A stretch of DNA of 64,000 bases from the NCBI GenBank assembly GCA_003280885.1, contig QCDN01000001.1, positions 62,001-126,000 on the forward strand, given 5' to 3'. This document shows positions 21,680-31,726 of this stretch, piece after piece. The DNA comes from Prochlorococcus sp. AG-355-J04. GTDB lineage: Bacteria > Cyanobacteriota > Cyanobacteriia > PCC-6307 > Cyanobiaceae. A model generated the notes under the pieces. The model did not search any database. It was not told where the DNA came from and saw only the letters and a program-made list of their open reading frames with translations. The position numbers and the translations under genes were made by a program. The first letter of the stretch is position 1. Every line of letters begins with the position of its first letter.

Positions 21680-22783
21680 CTAATATCCTAGGATTTTAGT
21701 TATATTTTTTAATGAAGGTTCAATATTTTTTCTAAAAATAGCATCGTTGTTTTTTATAGCGCAATCAGGATCTTTCAAGCCATTTCCAGTCAGAACACAA
21801 ACAATAGTCGATTCTTTCTGAATTCTATTTTTATTTTTAATTAGTCCAGCAACTGATGCTGCACTGGCAGGTTCACAAAAGACTCCCTCTTTGGCAAGGA
21901 TTTTATAAGCATTGATTATTTCTTCATCTGTAACTGATTGAAAGTCTCCTTTACTCTCTTTTCTTACTTTTTTTGCTTTTTCTCTATTTACAGGATTCCC
22001 AATTCTTATTGCAGTTGCAATTGTTTCTGGATCTTTAACAATTATATTTTTTACTAATGGAGCAGAGCCTTCTGATTGAAAACCCATCATAATTGGTAAT
22101 TTTAAATTTCTTTTTATTTTTGAATATTCTTTAAATCCCATCCAATATGCAGTTATATTACCTGCATTGCCCATTGGAATACAAAGCCAATCAGGAGCAA
22201 TACCTAAGTCATCAACTATTTCAAAAGCTGCTGTTTTTTGTCCTTCTATTCGATAAGGATTAACGGAATTAACAAGTTCTATAGGATGTTCTGAGGATAA
22301 ATCTCTAACAATTTCTAGAGCCTTATCAAAGTTCCCATCAATAGATATTATCTCGGCGCCATACATTAAAGCTTGAGCAAGCTTGCCTTGTGCAACAAAT
22401 CCTTCTGGGATTAAAACATAAGGTTTTAATCCTCCTCTAGAAGCATATGCAGCAGCAGCAGCAGAGGTGTTTCCAGTACTTGCACAAATTACTGCTTCAC
22501 GGCCTTCTTCTTTTGCTTTGCTAATTGCCATAGTCATACCACGATCTTTGAAAGATCCTGTTGGATTAAGGCCATCATATTTTAAAAAAACTTTTGTTCC
22601 ATTTCCAATTAAACTGCTAATCGACTCGCTTAGAATTAGTGGTGTATTTCCTTCATTTAGGGAAACAATAGGAGTTTTTTTTGTAACTGGGAGATATTGT
22701 TTATAAGCTTCTATTAGACCTGGCCATCTTTTTTTTCTGTAATTAATACGCAGTTTATTTTTGATTTTATTTAATAACACCAT
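21680..22783 (-). CDS. thrC: Threonine synthase
   Basis: [23 protein letters not shown]-lysine motif, [15 protein letters not shown]. Confidence 0.95.
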   Translation of the reverse strand: MVLLNKIKNKLRINYRKKRWPGLIEAYKQYLPVTKKTPIVSLNEGNTPLILSESISSLIGNGTKVFLKYDGLNPTGSFKDRGMTMAISKAKEEGREAVICASTGNTSAAAAAYASRGGLKPYVLIPEGFVAQGKLAQALMYGAEIISIDGNFDKALEIVRDLSSEHPIELVNSVNPYRIEGQKTAAFEIVDDLGIAPDWLCIPMGNAGNITAYWMGFKEYSKIKRNLKLPIMMGFQSEGSAPLVKNIIVKDPETIATAIRIGNPVNREKAKKVRKESKGDFQSVTDEEIINAYKILAKEGVFCEPASAASVAGLIKNKNRIQKESTIVCVLTGNGLKDPDCAIKNNDAIFRKNIEPSLKNITKILGY

Positions 22784-22789
22784 GGTTGT

Positions 22790-23362
22790 TTAATTTATTT
22801 TAATTTTTTCTAGAGGAGAATTGGTGAAAAAGGTTAATAATTCTGAAATTGATTCTACTTTATTCATAACTTTGCTTAAAGCGTTTACATCTAAAATTAC
22901 AGTTTTAGTTGGATATCCTTCAAAAAAATTTATCAAATTTATTTTTCCATTTCCTAGTTTAATTCCTTGAATTACGCTTGCTCTAAGGGCCAACATACCT
23001 GTTCTTTCATCATTTGCTCTGGGTGGGTGGATAATTGATGAAAGTCTTGTTAAAAAAACATTTCCTATTTCAGAATATACTAATTTGCTTGCAACCGTAA
23101 TAGGAACCTCAAAATCTTTATTTAAAACTGCTCTAATTTCTTTATCGGGAGAAGAGGTTGTCTTTAAAATTCTTTTTAATTTTCGAGTTGATTTACCTTC
23201 TTTAGCAAAAGTTTTTAAAGAATTTACTTTAATTGTTCTTGAAAATATGCTGTATGTTATTTTAATTTCTTCAGCAGCATTAGCTTTTAGAAGATTAAAA
23301 AATAATAGATAACCTATTAAAAGAAAAAAGATTTTATATATTAAAAATTTACTAAACTTCAT
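22790..23362 (-). CDS. Secreted DUF1400-like protein (stand-alone domain)
   Basis: Signal-peptide-like N-terminus (KIFFLLIGYLLFFNLLKANA) then AEEIKITYSIFSRTIKVNSLKTFAKEG, like the N-terminal domain of cyanobacterial alpha/beta hydrolases. Confidence 0.6.
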   Translation of the reverse strand: MKFSKFLIYKIFFLLIGYLLFFNLLKANAAEEIKITYSIFSRTIKVNSLKTFAKEGKSTRKLKRILKTTSSPDKEIRAVLNKDFEVPITVASKLVYSEIGNVFLTRLSSIIHPPRANDERTGMLALRASVIQGIKLGNGKINLINFFEGYPTKTVILDVNALSKVMNKVESISELLTFFTNSPLEKIKIN

Positions 23363-25219
23363 TTAGATATTTGCACCAGCGGCAATCTTAACAAGTCTTA
23401 CAACTCCTTTTTCAGTAACCTTTTTCGCAATTTTTATACCCATTTCTTTTGTATAAGGCTCATTTATAAGTCTCGGAACTCTTTTTAGAAAAATATCAAT
23501 TGAATAGCCGGGTACTTTTTGTAAAATCTCTAAAAAGTTTCTCAATGGCTCTATATACATTATAAGGTCATTCAAGTTGTTACTTTCGTTGATAGTATTT
23601 AATTTAATTGATTGTGGAAGATAGTTATTCAAACTTTTCAATATTTTTAGACTAAGTAAATCTATTTGATTTGTTAAACCTTCAACTATCTCATTTCTAA
23701 GAAATCCTCCATTTTGGGAAAAGAGAAGATTTATAACTTCGTCTAAAAGTTTTTCTAAATCAAGATTTGTTTGCTTTGCAGCGTTAGAAAGCAAATCTTC
23801 TAAGCGGTCCCATTTAAATTGTTTATTATCAAAAAGCATTTCTTTAAGGCTTTCTCTTAATTGTGGATCAGGGTCTTCCATCAATCTTCTTGCAAAATAT
23901 GGATAAGCTGCGCCTAATATTTTAAAATTTGGATCTACGCTTAAAGCTATTCCTTCTAATGTAAGTAATGACCTAATTATAAGTGCATAATATGGAGGTA
24001 GTTTGAATGGGAATTTATACATAACACCAGACATATCATCTGTAACGCTTTTGAAATCCATTTTTGAAACTCCTTGTTCAACGGCGTTAATGAAAACATC
24101 TTGAAATGCTGGAACAATTGGTTCTAGATTAACTTCCTCTGATAAAAATCCCAATTTTACAAAATCTTGAGATAATTTATCGAAGTTTTTGTTTACTAAA
24201 TGTACTACTGCTTGAATTAAGCCTGATCTAGATTCTCTGGAAACCTCGCTCATCATTCCAAAATCTAGATAACATAATCTTCCATCCTTTAAGGCTAATA
24301 AATTACCTGGATGTGGGTCTGCATGAAAAAAACCATGTTCCAAAAGTTGTTCTAAACTGCACTGTACGCCTATGTCAATCATTTGATCAGGATTAATTCC
24401 TAATTTTTTTACGTCTTCTAAATTTGTTAATTTTGTACCGTCTATCCATTCCATTGCTAAAACTCTTCTTGAAGTTATTTCTTTATAAATTTTTGGCACG
24501 GCAATCATCTTGTTATGTTTATGCATATTTCTAAATTTTTCAGCATTTGAAGCTTCGTTTAAATAATCCATCTCTTCAAAAACTCTCTTGCCTAATTCAT
24601 CAATCAAAGCAACTAGATCACTTCTTATTAATCCAATATTGTTTTTTAGCCAATAAGCAATATTCCTCACTATATAAAGGTCTAATGTTATTTGTTCTCT
24701 TAAGCCGGGTCTTTGTACTTTTATTGCAACGATCTCTTCATTTTTCAATTTAGCTTTATGCACTTGGCCTAAAGAAGCAGCAGAAATTGGCTCTTTATCA
24801 ATTTCTAAAAAAATCTCATCTATTTTGGATCCTAAATCTTCTTCAATTAATTCCATCGCCTTATTCCCATCAAACCCAGGGAGTTGATCTTGTAATTCAG
24901 ATAATTCTTCTAGAAGAATCCCTGGAATTATATCTGGTCTTGTTGATAAAGCTTGGCCTGCTTTAACAAATGCAGGTCCAAGTTCTACTAACAAATTTGT
25001 TAGTTCTTTTGCCCTAAATCTTGCTTGCGTTTCATTTTTCAATCTTCCAGTTAATTTATCCCATCCAACAGAGAAGATGTAAGCAAAAATAGGTATGAGT
25101 GTTTCCCAAAGTCTTTTTATAAGTCTTTTAGGATTTTTCTTGTAAATTTTAGAAATTGTATCTGGATCATAATTCAAGAGTCCAGATACCTCAATAAAAT
25201 CAGTAAAATCTTCTTTCAT
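23363..25219 (-). CDS. ABC1/UbiB (AarF) family atypical kinase
   Basis: LGPAFVKAGQALSTRPD, PISAASLGQVHKA, FHADPHPGNLLAL, YLDFGMM. Confidence 0.95.
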   Translation of the reverse strand: MKEDFTDFIEVSGLLNYDPDTISKIYKKNPKRLIKRLWETLIPIFAYIFSVGWDKLTGRLKNETQARFRAKELTNLLVELGPAFVKAGQALSTRPDIIPGILLEELSELQDQLPGFDGNKAMELIEEDLGSKIDEIFLEIDKEPISAASLGQVHKAKLKNEEIVAIKVQRPGLREQITLDLYIVRNIAYWLKNNIGLIRSDLVALIDELGKRVFEEMDYLNEASNAEKFRNMHKHNKMIAVPKIYKEITSRRVLAMEWIDGTKLTNLEDVKKLGINPDQMIDIGVQCSLEQLLEHGFFHADPHPGNLLALKDGRLCYLDFGMMSEVSRESRSGLIQAVVHLVNKNFDKLSQDFVKLGFLSEEVNLEPIVPAFQDVFINAVEQGVSKMDFKSVTDDMSGVMYKFPFKLPPYYALIIRSLLTLEGIALSVDPNFKILGAAYPYFARRLMEDPDPQLRESLKEMLFDNKQFKWDRLEDLLSNAAKQTNLDLEKLLDEVINLLFSQNGGFLRNEIVEGLTNQIDLLSLKILKSLNNYLPQSIKLNTINESNNLNDLIMYIEPLRNFLEILQKVPGYSIDIFLKRVPRLINEPYTKEMGIKIAKKVTEKGVVRLVKIAAGANI

Positions 25220-25287
25220 AACTTTATATATTTAAAACCTTTATTTTTTTAAAAAAGAAGTTAATTTTTTTATATGGATGATTTATC

Positions 25288-26967
25288 ATGTTAATACAAC
25301 TAAAAATAGAAAATATTGCCTTAATAGAAATTATAGAAATTAATTTCGAAAAAGGTTTGAATATCATAACTGGGGATTCAGGTTCAGGAAAATCATTAAT
25401 TTTGGATTCCCTAAATGCTCTATTTGGTGGATCTAATATACCTCTAAAACATTTAATACGTCCAGGAAAAGATTTTTGTGTTATTGAGGCAATTTTTTCT
25501 TCTTCATCCCAAATTAATAATTGGTTAATTAGTAATGGTTTTGAAATAACTTCTTCAGAAATACAAATAAAAAGAAAATCTTATAGAAAAAATAATAAAA
25601 TTTTATCCAAATATAGCCTAAATAATTTATCAATTAATAGACAATCACTAGAAAAACTTGGACGTTTTTTAATAGATTTTGCAAGTCAATCAGACACTTT
25701 TATTTTTGATTCTTTAGATAAAAGAAGATTAATTATTGATGACTTATGTTCTCAAGAACTAAGAGATACTAGCGAAAGGATTAAAAGTATATGGGGTGAA
25801 AGTAAAGCTTTAAAAGGATTAATGGATGAAAAAATAGAATTTTCTAAGAATCAAGAAGAAAAAAACTTGTCAATTAAACAAATGTTGAAGAGTTTAGAAG
25901 AAGCTGATTTAAATTCCAGTGAAGAAATTTTAGAATTAGAGTTATTAGAAAATAAACTTGTAAATAATCTCGAAATTAATAATTCAGTTAAATCATCATT
26001 AGAAAACTTAAATAATTTCAGTCACGATGAACCATCAGTAACTTCTTTGATAAATCAATCAATTAAGATTTTAAATAAAACAGCAGATTTCGATATAAAT
26101 ATTCAAAAATTTAGAGAGAAGCTATTAAATATCCATGCTGATGTTGAAGATTTAATTTTTGATATAAACTTATATTTGCAAGACATAGAAAATAATGAAT
26201 CCAATCTTCCAGAAATACAAAAAAGATTATTTTTTTTAAAAAACTTAGAGAGAACTTTTTTATTGGATTTACCTCAATTAATTAAAAAGCGGGATCAATT
26301 AAAGACGTATTTTCAACAAAATGATCAAGATAATGAGATTGGCATGATTAAAGCTCAAATTGACAATTTACAAAGTAATTTAGATTCTTTATTTGTTATT
26401 CAATCTACTGAAAGAAAAAAAATTGCTAAAAAGTTACAAAATTCAGTATTGTCGATTTTAAACAATCTAGGTTTAGTAAATGCAAATTTTTCAATTCAAT
26501 TTTCTAAATGCAAGCCTTCTGGCGATGGAATAGACGACATAAATTTTTTGTTTTCGGCTAATCCCGATCAGAAGCTTGCTCCACTATCAAATGTTATTTC
26601 TGGGGGAGAAATGTCAAGATTCTTGTTAGCTATTAAATCTAGTATTTCGAAAAAACCCAATACTTTCTTTTTAGATGAAATTGATACTGGTTTAAGTGGT
26701 AAATCTTTATTTTCTTTGGTTGAGCTGATAAAAGAAATTTCTAAAAATCAACAAGTTTTATGTATTACACATCAGCCTTCCTTGGCTGCTGGAGGATTAA
26801 CTCATTTCAAAGTTAATAAAAACGTAATTAATGGAATAACTTATACTTCAATTACAAAACTAACTACAAAAAATCAAAGAAAAAATGAATTAATAGAACT
26901 TATAGGTGGAGGTTCTTGCGAAGTAAACGAATATGCTTCTAGACTTCTTGATCGCCAAGCTGCGTAA
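25288..26967 (+). CDS. recN: DNA repair protein RecN
   Basis: ITGDSGSGKSLILDSL, SGGEMSRFLLAIK, FLDEIDTGLSG, CITHQPSLAA. Confidence 0.96.
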   Translation: MLIQLKIENIALIEIIEINFEKGLNIITGDSGSGKSLILDSLNALFGGSNIPLKHLIRPGKDFCVIEAIFSSSSQINNWLISNGFEITSSEIQIKRKSYRKNNKILSKYSLNNLSINRQSLEKLGRFLIDFASQSDTFIFDSLDKRRLIIDDLCSQELRDTSERIKSIWGESKALKGLMDEKIEFSKNQEEKNLSIKQMLKSLEEADLNSSEEILELELLENKLVNNLEINNSVKSSLENLNNFSHDEPSVTSLINQSIKILNKTADFDINIQKFREKLLNIHADVEDLIFDINLYLQDIENNESNLPEIQKRLFFLKNLERTFLLDLPQLIKKRDQLKTYFQQNDQDNEIGMIKAQIDNLQSNLDSLFVIQSTERKKIAKKLQNSVLSILNNLGLVNANFSIQFSKCKPSGDGIDDINFLFSANPDQKLAPLSNVISGGEMSRFLLAIKSSISKKPNTFFLDEIDTGLSGKSLFSLVELIKEISKNQQVLCITHQPSLAAGGLTHFKVNKNVINGITYTSITKLTTKNQRKNELIELIGGGSCEVNEYASRLLDRQAA

Positions 26968-26984
26968 AATAGAAAAAATTCTAT

Positions 26985-26990
26985 TATAAT
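26985..26990 (+). promoter_or_regulatory. Putative -10 element upstream of uvrA
   Basis: Perfect TATAAT 32 nt upstream of the uvrA ATG; no clear -35. Confidence 0.45.
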
Positions 26991-27021
26991 AACCTTTTTA
27001 AATCATAAATTAGATTTAAAC

Positions 27022-29925
27022 ATGGTAAATAAAGTTGATAGTAGTTTTGGAGAAGATAACTCAATTAACATTAGGGGAGCTCGCCAGCATAATTTAAAAA
27101 ATATTGATCTTTCTCTACCTAGAAATAAATTTATAGTATTTACAGGTGTGAGTGGAAGTGGTAAAAGTTCTCTGGCCTTTGATACTATTTTTGCTGAAGG
27201 TCAAAGAAGGTATGTTGAGAGTCTTTCGGCATACGCAAGGCAATTTTTGGGTCAAGTAGATAAACCAGATGTTGACAATATTGAGGGATTATCGCCTGCT
27301 ATTTCAATTGATCAAAAATCTACAAGTCATAATCCTCGATCAACAGTTGGAACAGTAACAGAGATACAAGATTATTTAAGATTATTGTTCGGTCGTGCTG
27401 GTGAGCCGCATTGTCACCATTGCGGGATTCCAATTGCGCCTCAAACAATTGATGAAATGGTTGATCAAATTCTTCTTTTGCCAGAAGGCACAAGGTACCA
27501 ATTGTTGGCTCCTGTTGTAAGAGGTAAGAAAGGAACACATACAAAATTAATAAGTGGACTAGCTGCTGAAGGATTCGCTAGGGTAAGAATTAACGGAGAG
27601 GTAAGAGAACTTGCTGATAGTATTGAATTAGATAAAAATCAAATTCATAATATTGAGGTAGTAGTTGATAGATTAATTGCAAGAGAAGGAATACAAGAAA
27701 GATTAAATGATTCTCTACAAACTTGTCTCAAAAGAGGAGATGGCTTAGCAATAGTAGAGGTTGTTCCAAAAAAAGGAGAAAACTTACCTTCTAACTTAGA
27801 GAGAGAAAAATTATACTCAGAAAATTACGCATGTCCTGTTCATGGCTCTATTGTTGAAGAACTTTCTCCTAGACTATTTTCTTTTAATAGTCCATATGGG
27901 GCCTGCCCCGATTGCCATGGGATTGGTTATTTAAAAAAATTTACTGCGGATAGGGTTATACCTGATAAAACATTGCCAGTTTATGCTGCAATAGCTCCTT
28001 GGAGTGAAAAAGATAATACTTATTACTTCTCTTTACTTTATTCTGTAGGACAAGCTTATGGCTTTGAATTAAAAACTCCTTGGAAAGATTTAAGTGATTT
28101 GCAAAAAAAAGTTCTACTTTTGGGATCAGATAAACCAATATTAATTCAGGCTGATAGTCGTTTTAAAACTTCTAGTGGTTTTGAAAGGCCTTTTGAGGGG
28201 ATTTTGCCAATATTAGAAAGGCAATTGAATGAAGCTAATGGAGAATCTGTTAAACAAAAATTAGAAAAGTATCTAGAGTTAGTTCCCTGTAAGACATGTT
28301 CTGGAAAAAGATTAAGACCTGAGGCCTTGGCCGTTAAACTTGGCCCATACAATATTACTGATTTAACGTCTATAAGCGTTTCTGAAACCCTAAATCACGT
28401 AGAGCGCATTATGGGTTTAGATAAGACAAAGAAGGAAAATATATCTTTATCAGAAAAACAAAATCAAATAGGTGAATTGGTTTTAAAAGAGATTCGTTTA
28501 CGTTTGAAGTTTTTGATTAATGTAGGTCTAGATTATTTAACTTTAGACAGACCAGCTATGACTTTGTCTGGCGGTGAAGCCCAGCGTATTAGATTGGCGA
28601 CACAAATAGGTGCAGGTCTTACTGGTGTTTTATATGTATTAGATGAACCAAGTATTGGTTTGCATCAGAGAGACAATGACAGATTATTAGAAACTTTAAA
28701 AAGCTTAAGAGACTTGGGAAATACTTTAGTTGTGGTTGAACATGATGAAGATACTATGAAATCCGCAGATTATTTAGTTGATATTGGTCCAGGGGCAGGT
28801 GTTTATGGTGGGGAAATTATTGCTCAAGGATCTTATCAAGATGTCTTAAATTCAGAAAGGTCATTAACTGGAGCTTATCTCAGTGGTAGGAAGTCGATTC
28901 CTACTCCAAAAGAACGTAGATCATCTGTAAAAAAAAGTTTAATTCTAAATAATTGTTCTAAAAATAATTTAAAAAATATTTCTGTGGAATTTCCTTTAGG
29001 AAGATTAGTTTCAGTAACTGGTGTGAGTGGAAGTGGGAAGAGCACCTTGATAAACGAATTACTTCATCCTGCATTGTGTCATTCTCTAGGATTAAAAGTA
29101 CCTTTCCCTCAAGGTGTAAAAGAGTTGAAGGGTATAAAGGCAATTGATAAAGTTATCGTTATTGATCAATCTCCAATTGGAAGAACTCCAAGATCAAATC
29201 CTGCTACATATACCGGTGCTTTTGACCCTATAAGGCAGATATTTACTGCAACAGTAGAAGCAAAAGCAAGAGGTTATCAGGCTGGTCAATTTAGCTTTAA
29301 CGTGAAAGGAGGAAGATGCGAAGCTTGTAAAGGCCAGGGAGTTAATGTTATTGAAATGAATTTTTTACCTGATGTGTATGTTCAATGTGAAGTATGTAAA
29401 GGAGCTCGTTTTAATAGAGAAACTCTTCAAGTGAAATATAAAGGTTTTAATATATCCGATGTTTTAGAGATGACTGTTGAACAAGCTGCAGAAACTTTCT
29501 CTGCTATACCTCAAGCTGCTGATAGATTATCTACATTGGTAGATGTTGGATTAGGATATGTCAAATTAGGTCAACCAGCTCCTACATTATCTGGTGGGGA
29601 GGCTCAAAGAGTTAAGCTAGCTACGGAATTATCAAAAAGGGCTACTGGAAAAACTTTATATTTGATTGATGAACCAACTACAGGGTTAAGTTTTTATGAT
29701 GTTCATAAATTAATGGATGTGATACAACGTTTGGTAGATAAAGGTAATTCAGTAATTGTTATTGAACATAATTTAGATGTTATTAGATGTTCAGATTGGA
29801 TTATCGATTTAGGACCTGATGGAGGGGATAAAGGCGGAGAAATCATTGCAGAAGGTATTCCTGAGGATGTAGCTAAAAATCTTACAAGTCATACAGCAAA
29901 ATATCTTAAAAAGGTTCTAAAATAA
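27022..29925 (+). CDS. uvrA: Excinuclease ABC subunit A
   Basis: NIRGARQHNLKNIDL, GVSGSGKSSLAFDT, two Walker A motifs, zinc CxxC motifs, two LSGGEAQR signatures. Confidence 0.98.
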   Translation: MVNKVDSSFGEDNSINIRGARQHNLKNIDLSLPRNKFIVFTGVSGSGKSSLAFDTIFAEGQRRYVESLSAYARQFLGQVDKPDVDNIEGLSPAISIDQKSTSHNPRSTVGTVTEIQDYLRLLFGRAGEPHCHHCGIPIAPQTIDEMVDQILLLPEGTRYQLLAPVVRGKKGTHTKLISGLAAEGFARVRINGEVRELADSIELDKNQIHNIEVVVDRLIAREGIQERLNDSLQTCLKRGDGLAIVEVVPKKGENLPSNLEREKLYSENYACPVHGSIVEELSPRLFSFNSPYGACPDCHGIGYLKKFTADRVIPDKTLPVYAAIAPWSEKDNTYYFSLLYSVGQAYGFELKTPWKDLSDLQKKVLLLGSDKPILIQADSRFKTSSGFERPFEGILPILERQLNEANGESVKQKLEKYLELVPCKTCSGKRLRPEALAVKLGPYNITDLTSISVSETLNHVERIMGLDKTKKENISLSEKQNQIGELVLKEIRLRLKFLINVGLDYLTLDRPAMTLSGGEAQRIRLATQIGAGLTGVLYVLDEPSIGLHQRDNDRLLETLKSLRDLGNTLVVVEHDEDTMKSADYLVDIGPGAGVYGGEIIAQGSYQDVLNSERSLTGAYLSGRKSIPTPKERRSSVKKSLILNNCSKNNLKNISVEFPLGRLVSVTGVSGSGKSTLINELLHPALCHSLGLKVPFPQGVKELKGIKAIDKVIVIDQSPIGRTPRSNPATYTGAFDPIRQIFTATVEAKARGYQAGQFSFNVKGGRCEACKGQGVNVIEMNFLPDVYVQCEVCKGARFNRETLQVKYKGFNISDVLEMTVEQAAETFSAIPQAADRLSTLVDVGLGYVKLGQPAPTLSGGEAQRVKLATELSKRATGKTLYLIDEPTTGLSFYDVHKLMDVIQRLVDKGNSVIVIEHNLDVIRCSDWIIDLGPDGGDKGGEIIAEGIPEDVAKNLTSHTAKYLKKVLK

Positions 29926-30127
29926 GAAATTTCTTGTAGTATTTCTTTGTATCTTTAATTATTTCAGTAAAACAATAGTCTTTTTTAGAGGGGCATAAAA
30001 CTAGTCTACAACTCCTTTTTGAAAAACTTTTGTATTAAAAACATTTAAAATCATAATGCTTTCTTAATATTTCCTTAGAAAATTCAGCTTATTTGTATTA
30101 AAGGCCGTTGACCGGAGGATTTGCTGA

Positions 30128-31537
30128 ATGAGGTTGAAATTTTTACATCTACATTTACATGGTCTTATACGTTCTAAAAATCTTGAGTTAGGTAGGGATG
30201 CAGATACAGGAGGGCAAACACAATATGTTTTAGAATTAATTAAAAGTTTGGCTAACACTTCAGAAGTTGATCAAGTAGATTTAGTTACTCGTTTAATAAA
30301 CGACCCTAAAGTAGACGATGAATATTCTCAAGAAGAAGAGTTTGTAGAGCCTGGAGTTAGAATTTTAAGATTCAAATTTGGACCCAATAAATATTTAAGA
30401 AAGGAATTGCTTTGGTCTTATTTAGATGATTTAACTGAAAGACTAATTTCTTACTATAAAAAAAACAAAAAACCTAATTTTATTCATGCACATTATGCAG
30501 ATGCTGGGTATGTAGGAGTTAAACTAAGTAAATCCTTAAACATTCCACTTATTTTTACTGGTCATTCTTTAGGAAGAGAGAAAAAAAGAAAATTGCTTGA
30601 TACTGGTTTAAACATTAATCAAATAGAAAAGCTTTATTCCATAAGTAAAAGAATTGAGGCAGAGGAAAAAGCGCTAAAGTTTGCAGATATTGTTGTTACG
30701 AGCACTACACAAGAGTCAGTTTACCAATATTCTCAATATTCTTCTTTTTCACCTCACAAAGCTAGAGTAATTCCCCCTGGTGTTGATCATAATAAGTTTC
30801 ACCATATTCACTCGACAACAGAGACCGCTGAAATTGATAATATGATGAGCCCTTTTCTAAAGGATTCTGCTAAACCTCCATTATTGGCTATTTCTAGAGC
30901 TGTAAGAAGAAAAAATATTCCTTCTTTGATTGAGGCATATGGAAGATCTGAAAAATTAAAAAGAAAAACTAATTTAATTTTGATTTTGGGATGTCGAGAT
31001 AGTACTTCAAAACTTGATCCTCAACAAAAAGATGTTTTCAATAATATTTTTGAAACAATCGATAAATATAATTTGTATGGCAAGGTGGCTTATCCAAAAA
31101 AACATCTTCCAAGTCAAATACCAGCTTTATATAGGTGGGCCGCGAGCAGAGGAGGTGTATTTGTAAATCCAGCGTTAACAGAGCCTTTTGGTTTAACCCT
31201 TCTTGAAGCTTCTTCATGTGGTTTGCCAATAATATCAACAAATGATGGAGGTCCAAAAGAAATTCGCTCAAAATGTGAAAATGGACTTCTGGTAGATGTA
31301 ACTGATATTAATGAGTTGAAAGTTATTCTTGAGAAAGGAATTTCAAATTATAATCAGTGGAAATTATGGAGCAGAAATGGAATTGAGGGTGTTAACAGGC
31401 ACTTTAGTTGGAACACTCATGTAAGCAATTATCTATCAATATTGACAGAAGAGTTTTCAAGGTCAAGCAGCTATTCTTCATCTGATATTAAACATAGTTG
31501 TTTAAAGGGAAGTTCTTCACTTATAAAACCCCATTGA
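30128..31537 (+). CDS. Sucrose-phosphate synthase (GT-B glycosyltransferase only)
   Basis: LHLHGLIR...LGRDADTGGQTQYVLELI, HAHYADAGYVG, FTGHSLGR, FVNPALTEPFGLTLLEA. Confidence 0.88.
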   Translation: MRLKFLHLHLHGLIRSKNLELGRDADTGGQTQYVLELIKSLANTSEVDQVDLVTRLINDPKVDDEYSQEEEFVEPGVRILRFKFGPNKYLRKELLWSYLDDLTERLISYYKKNKKPNFIHAHYADAGYVGVKLSKSLNIPLIFTGHSLGREKKRKLLDTGLNINQIEKLYSISKRIEAEEKALKFADIVVTSTTQESVYQYSQYSSFSPHKARVIPPGVDHNKFHHIHSTTETAEIDNMMSPFLKDSAKPPLLAISRAVRRKNIPSLIEAYGRSEKLKRKTNLILILGCRDSTSKLDPQQKDVFNNIFETIDKYNLYGKVAYPKKHLPSQIPALYRWAASRGGVFVNPALTEPFGLTLLEASSCGLPIISTNDGGPKEIRSKCENGLLVDVTDINELKVILEKGISNYNQWKLWSRNGIEGVNRHFSWNTHVSNYLSILTEEFSRSSSYSSSDIKHSCLKGSSSLIKPH

Positions 31538-31716
31538 TCGAATACTTTAGGATCAGGGTGCAGAATTAGTTGATTCTTATGAGTTTTTTTAAGTTTAAAG
31601 CCTTTCTTAGAGAGTTTTTTCATTAAGTTAGCAGTTTCTTCGAATCTTGATGCCATTGCATCAAGACTCGAGCAGTCACTTGTTAATCCATTATCTTTCC
31701 ATGTAAAAAAACTCAT
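31471..31716 (-). CDS. Small conserved-looking hypothetical protein (81 aa), antisense overlap with the preceding gene
   Basis: Complete ORF MSFFTWKDNGL...VFDQWGFISEELPFKQL filling the gap between spsA-like gene and mraY. Confidence 0.65.
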   Translation of the reverse strand: MSFFTWKDNGLTSDCSSLDAMASRFEETANLMKKLSKKGFKLKKTHKNQLILHPDPKVFDQWGFISEELPFKQLCLISDEE

Positions 31717-31726
31717 AACAAATTTT

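Noticed and set aside
26968-26985. AATAGAA-AAAA-TTCTATT hairpin after recN as a terminator
   Set aside because: Stem is almost all A/T and abuts a TATAAT promoter-like element; too weak to call a terminator.
29923-29934. AAGAAATTTCTT palindrome at the uvrA stop
   Set aside because: Short A/T palindrome expected by chance in this composition.
30064-30258. 64-aa minus ORF overlapping the sucrose-phosphate synthase start
   Set aside because: Antisense to the conserved N-terminus; no motif.
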